Source: Mactromeris polynyma (lineage: Eukaryota; Mollusca; Bivalvia; Venerida; Mactridae). Taken from it: 64,000 bases of DNA. A model generated the notes under the pieces. The model had not been told where the DNA came from. It saw only the letters and a list, made by a program, of their open reading frames with translations, and searched no databases. The stretch spans positions 38,258,619-38,322,618 of the forward strand of contig JASFXZ010000001.1 in assembly GCA_032209605.1 (NCBI GenBank), given 5' to 3'. How positions within the stretch are numbered: position 1 is the stretch's first letter; the number at the start of each line of letters is the position of its first letter. Positions 13,178-27,064 of this stretch are shown piece after piece. The position numbers and the translations under genes were made by a program.

Positions 13178-13310
13178 ATTTGTCTTCCACCTCTGATTCG
13201 TGTGCGGTAGCTGTCAGTTAGTTACGACAGAGTATGTAAGTTATTTTAGACATCCTGACAGGCTGGTTTCGTCCACTGACCACCGTATATAACTGGCACA
13301 CTTTTAAATT
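13178..13310 (+). mobile_element. SINE body fragment
   Basis: TTCCACCTCTGATTCGTGTG, TGTCAGTTAGTTACGA and CACTGACCACCGTATATAAC match the body of the elements at 56839 and 19868 in order and spacing. The tRNA head is missing or decayed. Confidence 0.55.
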
Positions 13311-13975
13311 GCCAGAAACGGTATGAACCACAACACGGTAGACCAATCAACATTTCTAGAGAGTTGATCATACAACTGTAACTGTATTAGCAGTGAGCAC
13401 AAATTATAATGAATTCATTACGAATATATATTTAGAAGATGCGAAACAAAACTGTTCAGAGATATGTAACATACATGACCTTCAAGTTGTACAGATGTAC
13501 TGCGAACCTTTCCACTGTATGTATATGTTAACAGCATGCACATCTGATTACTGAAGTCTATGTTACTTAACCTTGTAGATTATAAACGTCGACAGAGGTT
13601 TGACGTTATCATGATCCTATATACACAAGCAATGCAACTTTATGTGCAGTATACACAACAAGAAATATATGTTGCTCATAAACTATTTTACATGTTAAAA
13701 GCGCATATGGCGCATAATTTGGAACACTGCCAACGGGATCTGCCTTTTGACCTCCCGTGAGCTTTATCGCAAGTATTACGAGGAGACTAGACGAAAAAAA
13801 TGATGCTAAAATAAGGCACCGATATATACCTCTAAAAGTTGCTTTCCTGAGTTTTTCATGCAGTGGGAGGTGTATTGCTCATATATCATTTTTCAACATC
13901 ACAATCTTACTGCAGGGCTTTCATATGAGCATACTTTGTATTTACACATAATAAATGGTTTGCTCTATTGTCTAG

Positions 13976-14230
13976 GCTGTCCAGTTAGCTCAGTCAGTCT
14001 AGAAAAAACATTGTCAATTCTTGGATCCTTAGTTTGAATTTCGATGAGATGTACGTTCTTTGTGGTGCTTTAACTGAACACAATACATCTGAAATAATGT
14101 GTCCTCCGGGTCTTGTTCGTGAAGGAAAATTGATTGCCAATAAACAGTTAATGTGTGATTGTGGTATACCCTGCTGTCGTTGCTTTTCACTTTCGATAAT
14201 AGTTGAACCCAGAAACTCTGGTTAGGACCT
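13976..14230 (+). mobile_element. Degenerate tRNA-like SINE
   Basis: CCAGTTAGCTCAGTCAGTCT is A-box-like and AGTTTGAATTTCGATG is a weak B-box remnant about 50 bp later. The body shows no sure match. A chance resemblance cannot be excluded. Confidence 0.35.
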
Positions 14231-14340
14231 CTGACCGACATGTGTACTACTTTTAAAACATTGGTTCATTGGAATAGTCACGTAGAAAGTTACCGTAATA
14301 CTGTCAAATATTATAACACACTCTCTTTTTTTTTCTTCAG

Positions 14341-14413
14341 CATTAACTTGACGCAGAATATTGATATTCAAGAGTACAACTGTATCTATTACAGCGTTTA
14401 TTGAACCTTTTGG
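14341..14413 (+). other. Splice-flanked 73-nt segment, possible non-coding or terminal exon
   Basis: A long polypyrimidine tract (ctctctttttttttcttcag) precedes 73 nt ending TTTTGG|GTAAGC. One frame is open for about 20 codons before a TGA inside the segment. Signal quality is high, but no coding homology is seen. It could belong to a non-coding transcript. Confidence 0.2.
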
Positions 14414-16496
14414 GTAAGCTATGGCGTTAGGGATTGATACCGATTACTTGAGCCCATTACCAAGAAGATGTCGAGCGAGTAATAATTTCATAATTATTGA
14501 ACAAAACAATTGAACATATTGTCATTACTTATTTTAGTTTCACCAAGTTTAATTGCCTCATAAGTCAGAACATATTGGCACTTGAGGTAGGGGGGCACTA
14601 TAAGAAATATTCTTTACTTTTGTTTTGTCAATGCAAATGTACTTTTCGTAAGTAAACACACAATGAAACAGAAAAATACAAACTAGTAACACAAGGAAGG
14701 TCACTACACCAACCACGACTTCCCACACTCATCAGCTTGACATGGCATAACATCAAAACCTGTGAAGACACAACCACTACCTATACGTACATACAAACAT
14801 AGTACAAAGGTTATCATATCACGACCATGACCTGACGATAGGCTACCAAAACGTTGTGGTATATTTCTCACCACCAGCTGTGAAATATACTAACTATATA
14901 GTCGGAGGGTAACAAACATGGGTCGTATGAGCTGAAGCCTTTTCTTGCCCTCCATACAAGTTCTTTGACAGACATGTATGTTGCAAATGATAATATAACA
15001 GGACAGAATACTACATCTTTAGTCAATGTCGTTGAACATCGATAGCCTACGATTTGTGTATTAAGAAACAAACTTGATAATAAAATGAGTGATTGAGTAA
15101 ATAGTAACAAAGGGAAAGCCACATTCTAAAACAGGATCTCTGTTTAGAACGCATGGTCTGATATTCTATTACCAAGATCTTAGACTAAGACTAAGAACGC
15201 AATCTGATGGTTTTAAAACCATGCGATGAGTGATACCATTCAGTGTTCGTGATGCTGCATATACCGCGTCATCAATATAGTCAAGTACAAACAAAGTCTC
15301 CTTAACAATATATGGCTATGATCTTTGAACTTGTTTATATCTGTACGACCAATTCTTGTCGTAACTAAATACTAGGGGACATTTGTACAAGCATTTGTTG
15401 AAACTACCCTTAATTCAGGAGTTAAAATTGTATAATATGAGTGCATGTATACTATTTCGGGTGTTTACGTTCCCCAGAATGCAATGCGTTTATGTGACCT
15501 TTCTCAACAGGTAAACCTGTCATCTGATATTATCTTGCATGTATAAATGTACCTTGTATTTACCAATTTTATTTAAAGTGTCACTGTTTTTGTCTCAATG
15601 TAAGAACATGTCCACAATTTATCTGATATCAAACTGAGTTATACAAGTTTCTGGATATACCCAGTCAGGCGCTACGTGCGTCTTCATTCTTCCTATCCAC
15701 AGGCAAATAATCCTCTGATGGACGTTTTGCCCGTATGTAACACGTACACCACACATCATTATATCTCCAAAGTTGCACAGAAGTGACTTGGTGACGTATA
15801 TAGAATTTTCAAAGACTGTATGCCTGTGTGTCCTAAGTGTATGACATTGTGTGAAGCCCTGTGTCGAATTCATTTACCCTCCTCGTCAGTTTTAAATCGT
15901 TTGTCCTCCCTAACATATGTCGTTTTCTGTTTCCCGTTCCTATTATTTTCATTTTTAATTTATAGCCAAAAAGTTATGTTATTGTGTTTGATTATTAAAT
16001 TCATAAAAATTGTTCCTGCAACGTTAGTATAGTACATAGGGACCCCATTGGAAATAAGCTTTCGAACTTTCATAGGTCATCCAAGGTTATTACACTTATT
16101 TTTGTTTTATGTTGCCAGTCCATCCAACCTCAGTATTACCCGTAAATAGTTTCCATGGTGTATTTTAATTATACTCGGTGTTATTATGTATGATTTAAAG
16201 TACATTTAGCTTCTTTTAATCACAAATTTGAAATAACTATTATATTGTGATAGACATTTCAAATTCTGTTTGAGAAGTTGAGTTCTTAATAGAGTTGGCT
16301 CTCATTATATGCTTTTGCAATAGCAAAGATGTACAATTGTTAACAATAATCTATTTTATTATGTCAAGTGTATTATTTTAAATGTGTGTGTTGACCTGAA
16401 TACACCTATCTTTATAATTTATAAATCTTTCTAATCATTCTTGCTTTATGCTATACCCTGAATAATACTCATGTATAAGGCTCTCCTGTTAATGTG

Positions 16497-16598
16497 GTCT
16501 TCCTGTAGAATGAGGGTCTGTGTGGGGAGGGTCTTCCTGTATTATGGGGGTCTGTGTTGGGAGGGACTTCCTGTAGAATGGGGGTCTGTGTTGGGAGG
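16497..16598. repeat. Three tandem 34-bp units derived from a dispersed repeat
   Basis: Units at 16497-16530, 16531-16564 and 16565-16598 share TCTTCCTGTAGAATGGGGG and TCTGTGTTGGGAGG. The following segment, cattttcttgtgcctggggcatcccctgaaac, matches the 3' part of the dispersed repeat at 7085-7310 (gaggcattg...ggcattccctg), so the array arose inside a copy of it. Confidence 0.85.
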
Positions 16599-17329
16599 CA
16601 TTTTCTTGTGCCTGGGGCATCCCCTGAAACAATCTCTCTTTCCTATTGTTCTTTTGCGCAATAGTATAGGATACTTTTCCAATTTGTATTGAATATACAT
16701 ATACTTAATAAATGCATAATTTCTAACAACCATATCTTCAAACACTTCTTTGATGTACAAATATTGTTCAATTGTGCATTCGCTTGCTGTGAAGACAACC
16801 ACATGAAAGAACGATTGTTTGTTTGAAATGTCCACGAATTGAAAGAGAAAACAATGCACTAATCATCAAATAAAACCTTAGTAGAACAACATTGGTACTA
16901 TTGTCTGTAATAGTTTCGAAGGATCGACAAGATGGTTTCAAACAGTAATTAACACATTTCTCTTGAATCAGACCAACACCAAAGATCGTTCACAAAAGCT
17001 TACTTCAGCCTTTGGCTTAGATGAGCCAAAAACAAAAGGTCATAAAAACACATACGTATAACGTTTTAGACACGATAATAATGCATATACCTCACAAGCA
17101 ATCAACACACAGCCTATTGGTTAGGCATGTGGCGTTTAAGTAACAAAGTGCTTCAAAAAGTTCTTTTTTTATACATAAGGGCATTTTTTTCTGGTTTTCA
17201 AGTCAAGACATACCATAACCTGTCTTACATACAATGTTCACTTGAATCAGAAATGGTTTCACCAATTCTTAAACGTTGTGACATTTAATGTCACCATCGA
17301 CTATAATGGCAATAGTGTTATGTAATTCA

Positions 17330-18150
17330 TTGGGATCAAATCAGTCCATCACATCAAAGGGAACACATACGCCTCTCCTCTCAGAAGCACACGGCATACA
17401 TACACTACGCAACACGTGTAACACAATATAAAATGAATATTGATGTCGAGCAGAAAAAAAATCATACAAACAGCACAGCTACACCAAAAGCACAAGGAAC
17501 TATGAAATTGTAAAATGTCGTTTAAACAATTACAAAGGTAAAAAGTACACCAGACACTAAAGAATAAAATAAATGTAAATGACGGGTGAATATCGACCTG
17601 GAGTAAATCAGTGGCAAATAACACTTTTATACATGGTTAAAGAGTGTTCAAGATCTCACACCTTTCCCACAATTACCCTACCGAAACGGAAAATGTCAAT
17701 AATAAGATCCTCACTAGACAACTCCCCATAGTAAGAGACGGCGAACAAGCAACCTGAAGAGAACAACTTGTGTACTAGAATAAATGATGAAGGCGAGCAG
17801 GCAACGCCACAAACAAACAGCACAGTCAACCCAACAGCACATTCATACATGTAAACATGATTATAATAAAAGGGACAAAAGTAAACACAAACAGATGGGT
17901 GAAGAGTGGAGTATCGCCAAAGAACATTCAGTGTCAGAACTGCTTAATTATGAAAAACACGCATACAAAACAGGGCTAAGAACAATATAGGGTTTACACG
18001 AAAAACAGTACTACTCGAGCATACAGACATAAAATATATCAAATCCATACATGCAACACCAAACCACGTACAACTCGCTAATCGGAGAAGGAACAATATC
18101 CCAAACAATAGCACGATGTCACGTGAAACCTCTGACAATCGTAGGAAAAT
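17330..18150 (-). repeat. Diverged family C-like repeats (minus)
   Basis: Two segments (caaagggaacacatacgcct near 17355, and agagtgttcaagatctcaca near 17641 with gacaactccccatag after it) resemble 5880-6180 (gggaacgccacatacat; gagtacgttcaatctcacac; gacaactctatgtaagg). The rest of the stretch is A-rich on plus with chance ORFs. Boundaries are uncertain. Confidence 0.4.
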
Positions 18151-19829
18151 GTAAATAAGTCAATGCGGTTCAGCGCAATAGCATGGTGTGACACTCAAAA
18201 TACAGAAGTTTGCTAGACAACATCAAGATCATATACAACCTCAACACAAGCATAAAGTCGGTACTAAATCTTGCAGTCGTCAGATAATCATGTGGAACAC
18301 TACAAACCGATCGGACGTAACAGAGTACCCCGAGTACACCAAACATACAGCATCAAACGAATAAAATACAACATTAGGGACATATGAATATGGCGTAAGA
18401 CGCAACAAATTTAATTCAAACAAAGACTGACACATACCGACATACAGAAACAGACGTAAGGACATCTCTACCGATTTACTGTCAAACAAAAGATTGACAA
18501 AATCAACAAGAACAAACATAATGTTAAGCTCACGCGTAGTATAGGTCTATAATGTTCATTTAATGTCGCATGCAAACTTACTACATACATACAACAGCTG
18601 TTTATACTATAAACTACAATATATAATATTGCGTGTGAGTATGTACGGCTTTTTACTGCCAGGCATTCAGCAGCGTGCATGAGTTGCAGTCGTCATTAAC
18701 CCAGATCACCTGACGGTAAACCTGTGCATGTATGCTAAGCTTGCATAGTATAGATCACGAGGTTATGCTATATGTGGCTTTTTGGCAGTGAATGCACACA
18801 ACCTGATAAAATGTAGATAAACATGCAGCGAGGTTAAAACTTGTAGATTGGGCGTGTTTGGATGGGCGCAAGAATGTCGTATCTTGTTTAGTACAGTGTA
18901 TAGGTTTACATCGCGATGCAGGTATGAATTTAAATGATAAGTGTATTCAACTTTATTTAAGCATTACATAACAGACGAGATAAAAGTTGAGCGTTAAAAC
19001 TTAGCGAAATGAGATAACGTGATTTCCTGAGTGATATAGTGTAGGTTCAACAGACGTTGTCTGAGGTGTACCACAAAGTTCCGCACATAAATAATAAACC
19101 ATAAAAATCTAGTACCATTTGTGCAATGATAACACACTTTATTTCAATTTTGTTGATAAGACTGCAAGAAGGTTGTAAACCAATATGCGTAGGTTACTGA
19201 AAAATGCACTGATCTTTTGTCTTAGTTCATGAGTATTGAAAGCATAAACCAAAACACGATATATAAGTTATAGCTAAGTGGTATTGCGTAACCTGATTAT
19301 GTTAGAAAAGCTTTATATTATCAATGTATGCACTGCACTGTCAAATACATGTATATAAATATCTACTCCGCACAACATTACCCAGACAGTAAATCATTTA
19401 AACAACTTTAACAAAACATGTGGAAAAAGTGGCATTTACGGGGGGTAAACATTTTGAACGCTAGTCTCTTGTACAAAATAAACTTACAGTTACACAGGAG
19501 CGTAGCAGCCCCCTCCCCCAATTTAGACCAATGACAACGGGAGTGATGCTCGGAAATGATGGTTTACATACAACACGATTTGAAGAAATTGTGGGTGAAT
19601 TTCAGAAAAGGTTTGGTAGGTTTCCAAAAGACAAACTGTTGATGTGGATGTTATTGCGGCTGCACCGAGGCCAATATACTGTATAAATTGTATACACATT
19701 CGTTATGATGTATGAATTGCATCCCCTCTGTGTATGATACATAACGGTTTATCAATTGTATCTTTTAATCACCTTAAATGCAATGAACTGTTTCTTAAAT
19801 ACATCCTTAATTGTGTTGAACTTCTTGTA

Positions 19830-20045
19830 GGCTGGATCTGATAAAAACATGCCAATCTATATGTCATAGGTTCGATCTACAGGCTAAGCATATGCTCTCG
19901 TTGATTATGAATCCATAGCGTCATCTGTTTTCCACCTCAGTGTATATCTTGGAAGTTGTCAGTTGTTTATGAAGAACAGATTATCGACGACTGGAAACCC
20001 AAGATCATTGGTTATCTTAACAATCCTATACATACTACTAATTTT
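19830..20045 (+). mobile_element. Degenerate tRNA-derived SINE
   Basis: A B-box-like GGTTCGATCTAC (19869-19880) is followed by TTTTCCACCTCAGTGTATAT, then GAAGTTGTCAGTTGTTTATG and AAGAACAG, matching the SINE body at 13178 and 56839. Confidence 0.5.
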
Positions 20046-20639
20046 GTTGATCATACAGTGACACTATAAACAAATTTAGAATTAGCAGCACAAGAAAGGC
20101 CAGTTTCATAAAAAAAGGACACACCCAATATCCATGAAACTAAAAACTAGCGGATTGGGAACAGGATTTTTTTTCAAGTTTTCTTCTTTAATGGTGAGAT
20201 CAGACAGTTTTGTAGTAAGAAGGGAAATTTTGATCTCAAATTAAGCACTTGACATGATACATCAATTTACTGACATTAAGGAAAACATAGCTTAAAATTA
20301 TTCGGAATAAGAGGAAAAATTTGCAAATGTTACACATGTACATTTTAAATGACTGAGTATTGTAAAAGTTGTGAGAAATGCAAAAATATAAATGAATAAA
20401 TAAGAACTCATACTAAATCGACTACTTTTGGACGGAAACTTAACCGCATTTCAATTTATTTTAATCGTGTGACATGAGCTAAATTATGCGTATGTTGTTC
20501 AATGTATATCAGGTATATTTTTATCAGGTCTTAACATATGCCCATTTGAAAGCTAAATGTCTCAAAACCTAACATCAACACTCGCTGAAGTTTTAAATAC
20601 AAGGGTAGCATGTCGTCAAATTGTTACAAGTCAATAGCA

Positions 20640-21035
20640 ATCACATGTCCTTGTGTTGCTGCAATGCTGTTGTACCGTCTTGCATTGTTTCATCCTCTTC
20701 TTTATTTGGTTTCTTTCATAACATACGGATCTGTGGAAGGACATCCTCTTACACGAAGGATTTTGTATTTCGGCCCATACCCACTGGGTTTCTTAGCTTG
20801 TCATGTGGTGTATTCCAACCCTTCCGTTCAGTCCCTCCCCCTGTTATCCCCTTAAATTCTCCGTGATTGTTTTTGAAAGCCAGACAATGTCTTACTTCCC
20901 CTTTTCCATATGTATCTGCCCTCACACTTCCTCAATCCCTAATGTAAGGTGATGTTTCCCTGGGATCGATGTGGCGTTCCCTGTAACATCTTAATCCTTC
21001 CTATGCAATTATTTCTTAGGTTTAGTTGTGAACTT
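20640..21035 (+). repeat. Dispersed repeat family C, diverged plus copy (with partial copy at 22810-22900)
   Basis: It ends with CCTCAATCCCTAATGTAAGG, TGATGTTTCCCTGGGATC and GTGGCGTTCCCTGTAACATC, related to the 3' end of 7085-7310. A partial second copy with CCTCAATCCCTAATGTTTCG and GATGTTTCCCTATGATC sits at 22810-22900. Confidence 0.55.
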
Positions 21036-23400
21036 GGTTTTCATTTTTAGAATTTACGCCTAATAAATGCTCGGAATTTTATCCTGTCTTTACATTAAAA
21101 ATATGATTTTCGTTCATCTTTTCTCTCTTTCCTTACAGAATCTTATGATTTCGACACCACTAAATATTGACAGTGGTTGTATTGACGTTTAAAACAAATT
21201 AAAGTTGTTGTGGGTGATTTTCAAACTTGAAAGGTAATCCATTTTGTGAGAAGGGGGGGGGGGGCGAGAAGGTCTAGCGATTTCTAAACCAGCTTATTGA
21301 AAATACATCCAATACATAATACTCTGATAGGATGCTAGATTGAAGATTATGAAAAAATGGCAAGACAATCTAACCCTTTGTCAATGGTCACGAGATGGAA
21401 AATTTGATCATGCCAATTATGAGCACACACCAACTCAAGTCAATACAAAATGGAAGGAAAACCGTGTCCAGAAATAGTAATGTTGATCGGTTTCTAAACT
21501 GTGAGTGAGATTATGTCCATACTTAACCTAGCAATTGTTTAGTTATGGTTCCGAAATTCAACTTAGTTTCATATTCCCCATCCTTAGTTGCCATACCAGG
21601 ATAATAACCATAACATGTATTATTACAATTCAGTGAACAATCGGTCGTAACCATACGATTATATAACTGGGTCCCCTCCCTGTGTCTCTGTCCCGCCTCC
21701 CTTTTTATTTTGTCTTGATTAATTTGTCTGGGGAAAGTCTTTACTGTGAATGTGGTCTTTCCTACTTTGCTTATGTTCACGTTTATGTTTCGTTGTTTGA
21801 CGGCCGAGTTCTGTCATCTTGATCTGGCATGGTGGCGCATTGGAAGGGCACTAACACGCCAGAACAACACATTCTTGTATTGGTATGATTGAGGCCCCAC
21901 CAGAACGAAAACATATCTCATATATCGTATTGGTGCGGTTCGTTCTGATGTATTGGTGGCCTTCAATCGCGGCAACATGCCAGCTAAAATGGTAGAAATC
22001 AGCCCCAAAATTTGAGCATTTAGGATGGTTGTATGCGGCATTTCCTGTCGAACTTCTTTGTTCGTGTTGACTAAATTTTAGTCAATTTATATAAGTAAAT
22101 AATATTAAAATGTTATAAATAAATCGATAACGATGTGTAAAGCTGATTCAAAGACAATACAGACAGCCATTCATACGTTGGTCTATATCAAATGAAATTA
22201 TTTTAATTCATACGAGGTGACTGGACCGCTTTGATACTTAGATGAATTCAGTTATAGCTTCAGAATAAAAGTTACAGTGAATTTTAAATGGGATTTTGTG
22301 TAACAGCTTAATTCCTTTGTAAGCACTGTGTTATAATATGGCTTTACTAAACCATCTGTTTAAATATCACGACTTTCTATAGGCATTATTATTAATAGCA
22401 ATATCACTGGATACAATTTGTTGTATAATATTTCAAACTTGATATTAGACTCTCTCTATTCTTCAAATGCATTTAGATAAATTGGTTTGTCTAAATCAAA
22501 ACAGGATATATTAAAGAGCATTGGCATTTTATTTTGAATCACTTGAACAGTGCAGAAATAAGATCCGTTTTTCAGTGAATGACAGAACTTATTTTTTCAA
22601 TTGCTCTGGTATCATGTCACCGGTACAAATGATTTTTGCCAAAATCTTAATTAATCAGTCTTTGATCATTATGGGAGAGTACATAATAGATATTTTCATC
22701 CGTGGGGTTGGGGTATGTCTGTTTATGTTTAACTTGATCGATTTAACGAAAATCGAACATAGAGAGGCTTCGAGAAATTTCAAGGCAAGAAGACTAAATA
22801 TGTTCAGGTTTTTTTTCTCTTTCTTGCACGTCCTCAATCCCTAATGTTTCGTAGGTTGATGTTTCCCTATGATCTGTGATTGTCAATGTGTTTCCTTTAC
22901 TCTCATGTCAGCCACTCGTAATTTCAAATAAATTCAAATGTGTCAACGCATCAGGTTCTTCCTCGATAAATCACAGCATATTTGATTGAAATTTAATTAG
23001 AAATATCACATCGATTCCTTAGAAGGGTATCGTTTCTTCAACATTACCGAATGGTCATTATTTATATAGTCAGTACTGTGAATTGTCTCAAGAATGCCAC
23101 CCTTTTGAGAGATACGTGAAAGTTTACCTGTTGTTGAGAAGATTTGCCCGGAAAAGGTTAAATTGATTTTAAATGCTTACTTAAGGACTGGGTACTGTTG
23201 TTGCTCAAGACATGGCTGGCATATGACTTAATGGTGTCATAAAGCAAGCGGCTGGTATTGTGCAAATAAAGCAGTTGAATTGTGGTCTTCATTGTGAAAA
23301 CTTAATGTTGGTGTTTGCGTCCTCGGTCACAAAACAACGCAATATTATTTCTTTATACTTATGCACAGCAAATATAGTGTCAGAGCAAGGTACTCTAACA

Positions 23401-23511
23401 ATTCCATCACCAGTTCATTGTGTTACAGATGTTAAAAATTCCATCACCAGTTCATTGTGTTACAGATGTTAAAACATCCATCACCAGTTCATTGTGTTAC
23501 AGATGTTAGAA
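23401..23511. repeat. Three tandem 37-bp units
   Basis: Units begin at 23401, 23438 and 23476, with near-identical text CCATCACCAGTTCATTGTG followed by TTACAGATGTTA. High identity implies recent duplication. The surrounding sequence is ordinary. Confidence 0.93.
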
Positions 23512-26310
23512 AGACGAACTTCAATAAACATAAAATAAAAAAGGACAAAGACGTGTTTTTACAAATAAAGTTGGTTTATTTCGTCTGTAAGCAGAAAGAA
23601 ACGTGTCTTGGACACTGTAATAAATTGAAGCACAACACAGTATGACATATAATACTTCGCCTAACGTTTCAACAAAAAAAAGGAATTACACACACCTAAA
23701 GACGACTGCCAAACACAAATATTTAATACATGAAAAACGTTAGTATATCTATGTGAATATAACACATAAATGTGACCAGAAAATAATAGCAATCATTTAA
23801 ACATACTGACTGTACGAAACAATTGGTAGCTAGGTATTATGCTTATAAATCAGATTTTAAAACATTTCAATAGTACAAAATCATATCATGTTTTTATGCT
23901 AACAGATAACTTTTTTGTCATATTTGATATTTTTTACATCAAATTTATGAATTATGGGAGACATTTAAAACGTGTTCCCTTTTGAAACAGGATATTGTTT
24001 TCATCAAAAATTATTTTTAAAAAGATAGGAACAGAGCGTTAAACTCGATATAGAAAACATCTCAATTACTTTTTTAATCACTTCATGTGTAAATACATTA
24101 TCAATGTCTCGTGTAAGTCTAATATTTTCCAGAAATTATAGAAAGTTCCGCATGCGATAAAAACAATAACTTAGCGAAAGAAATAGTAAAACAATAAAGT
24201 GAAGACTTACAAACCCTATATTAATTCTGAGTATATATAATTTCATTAATATAAAGCACAGGTTTTGTTAGAGTATAATAATCGTATCAGTAAAAATATT
24301 AAGCACTTCAAATCCATCATATTATGCTGAAAATTTAAACTTTAAAAAGCTTGGTTCTTTAGAAACTTTCCAACACCATGTGTGAAATAAGAGTTTGGAA
24401 CTCGGAAATCTCGCACATTTTGACAATAATCGCAAAAGACGTTTTAAAACAAAACAAATAAATTGGATTTTAACGCAATTAATTATTCAATTAATTTTAA
24501 ATATTTTAAGGTTTTGAACCAATCCGTGAAATACTATACTATGTACACTAAATGACACTGAATTACAATGAAAGACATCGATGAACGAAAAATTACATGT
24601 AATAATGAAAATACGAAATACAGAGTTACAGCGGTGACGCGTCCTAGTTTTTTAAGAGTTCTAAAGATTCGAAGCTTTTTTCTGTCTGGTCGACAGCGCA
24701 TTTCTGTATAAGACATCTGAAGCATGGCACAGAAGAAATACCCATGTCCTCAAATTGACATGTAAGGAATAACTGCTCACAATAGAGTTATGCAAACAAT
24801 TGATAGTTAAACAACTGAAATTGATCGCAAAGATGGTAACAAAAGCATCATTTTAACTATGAAATTATTTTATATACACAGATTTTGGAATGTATGAAAG
24901 TTTGCCCAAAATTTGCCATAAATAATTAAATATTCTTTTTAATGGTGTGTGGGTAGTTTACGTCAAAACTACGAACAAATGTGAGCAAATTGTCTCTCCC
25001 GAAGTTATAACTGTCGCTGTTTAGGCCATTATTGAGTTCCTGGCTTAAAATGTGTAAAATAATGTTGATGACCAAAAAGAATAATGAAAAGCATAATAGA
25101 TATAAACAATTATTTGTAATGAATTATTCTTGCTTTTTTCGTTCATATTACGTTATTTATTGTAATCGGTCAAAACTCCTTCATAGGATTAAAACCTATT
25201 TTCGTAGAGTTTTGGAAATTGTTATTATCTTTTTGCAAGAGTAAATAAATCTATATTTCTCGGCAATCCGTATTTGACATTTCTAGCAAACAGCGGCTGT
25301 ACGAAATTAAACAGTTTTGTATCAAAACTAAGTACATACTACTTATTATTTTCTTAACAATCAATGGTTGCTTAAATTATCAAAGGATGAATACGTTTCG
25401 CCATCATATGACGATTACATTGGGATGAATGAGTATTTACAATAATGAATCATGGATGAGAAAAAGGTTTAAAACCCGACTAATTATATTATAAATTTGA
25501 TAAGTGATAGACATGAATGTTTTCACACAAGTGATATGAATGATGTGCTGGTAATACAATTACCTATTTGAGATGATTGAAAACAGAAAAAAACAATGTA
25601 TTCGTTCTATGACACGAATAGTTAATTATAGAAAAATATACATGACACTCAAATGGTTTGGTGTAAAATGTACCTAAATAAACTTGGCAGAAGAAGTATA
25701 TGATAGCATATTGTTTGGATATTCTTTCGCCTCTATCCAAGCCTATTATAAATAACCAATTTTTATAGTGTGATAGAATTAAAGCATATATTTGTCAAGC
25801 AAGTTAATGGCGCTGTTTCAAACTGAATGTTTTCAGGGCTAAAAAGCAAGATTTTGAGTGAGAACCTCTCCTTGCAGTTGAAATGTGAAATGAAACCACA
25901 AATGCAGTTTCAAATAATACTTGAGTACTTACTGAAACACGCCAGTAATATCGTTATGAATTCAAAATGATGATTTGTTTAATGTTCTGAGCCATTTTCT
26001 TTGTACTTCATATAAAATATACATTTATATACATTTTAGCCAAAGTGGAAACTTTAAACTAATATTCTAACAACAGAGAGATAAACAACAAAAAATAACA
26101 ACATTTCATATTCATTTCCAGCCCACTCGAATAATCACAAACTATTGGATTTAAGTGTATACAATAACAACAGTCCAACGATCATCTTCGTAAAACGTGC
26201 ACACTATCCAGATTATATCCGAATATTGACCTATCCGAAAATCCATCAAAATCCAAAGACTTCTAATTAAACGAGGGACGGACAATGAAAGACTAGCGAT
26301 TCATTAATTG

Positions 26311-26585
26311 CTACTGTATTGCCATGTAGGGCCAGTTAAAGGAGCCCCCGCTTAGTAACATATCTCGTATAAGGGTCTCTATTGGCGTTTTGCCCACCAA
26401 ACGAACAAAAAACAGTTGCTCAATGACGGACGCGCTTACAGTGCGTAACGATGGCAACCTGAGTAGGAGCTTGCCAAAACGTGTCGGCTGGTTGGGGTAT
26501 TGGCTCCTACAATATTCTTCTAAAGCACACTGGGATTTTTCCTGTATGCTGTCAATATGATTTGTGTCGGTGATGCCGCATGCAT
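26311..26585 (-). CDS. svp/NR2F: COUP-TF/seven-up nuclear receptor, terminal coding exon (LBD helices 8-12, AF-2)
   Basis: The acceptor is tgtattttcag|AT at 26586/26585. The first two bases complete Asp332, giving [12 protein letters not shown], then [35 protein letters not shown] and [15 protein letters not shown]. The AF-2 helix is [13 protein letters not shown] (399-411). The protein stops at TAG 26313-26311 after NWPYMAIQ, slightly shorter at the C-terminus than human NR2F2. With exons 1 and 2 the CDS is 466+528+275 = 1269 nt, or 422 residues plus stop, against roughly 414-423 in vertebrates, so the gene looks complete and intact. The exon is separated from exon 2 by a 17.6 kb intron. Confidence 0.97.
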
Positions 26586-27002
26586 CTGAAAATACAAAAT
26601 AACAAAACATTATTAGATTATCTACGTGAACATGTCAATATCAAGTTAATGTGGTTTATGCACATTGATCAATGCATGGCAACGAAAATGTTGATTTACA
26701 AAACAAAAACACATAAAATTATTATGCCCCTATTACAGTGTATCAATCAAACTCGAAACGTTTAATTGCTTATTTACACCACCTTGTTTTAAAATGTGTT
26801 TGTTACAAAACATGGACAACTTATAAAACGTATTGACGATTCTTCAATGAATAATTCTACTTCATGTAACCAGATTTCTAAACTTAAACATTGATTTAAT
26901 TTGCCGCTCGAACATGTTCATCTAACCTAAGCATTGTATTTGTTGTGTTTTGTCAAGTAGTGCATACAGGTAATGGTACCCTAATTTGTGTTTATTTTTT
27001 AG

Positions 27003-27064
27003 AAACAGGCCGTCCTGAGTCCACTGCCTAAACTTGTTGATGAAAGACCGTCAGGGTGGGGGGG
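27003..27064 (+). other. Splice-flanked GC-rich open segment antisense to COUP-TF intron 2
   Basis: The plus strand reads tgtttattttttag, then 62 nt and GG|GTAAGT. Only one frame is open: KQAVLSPLPKLVDERPSGW. The segment is markedly GC-richer than its surroundings. It lies about 420 bp past exon 3's acceptor and runs antisense to the receptor. It may be an exon of a nested or antisense transcript, or a fortuitous pair of signals. Confidence 0.22.

Larger units (their letters stand above)
14414..26310. other. 3' flank of the COUP-TF gene, non-coding, repeat-bearing
   Basis: The receptor's 3' UTR must begin at 26310 and run downward. The region down to about 23500 is strongly AT-rich, and minus-strand AATAAA candidates occur (for example near 25150 and 23575), so the polyadenylation site cannot be fixed. 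A G-homopolymer lies at 21255. The rest shows family C repeats and SINE remnants only. Confidence 0.5.
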
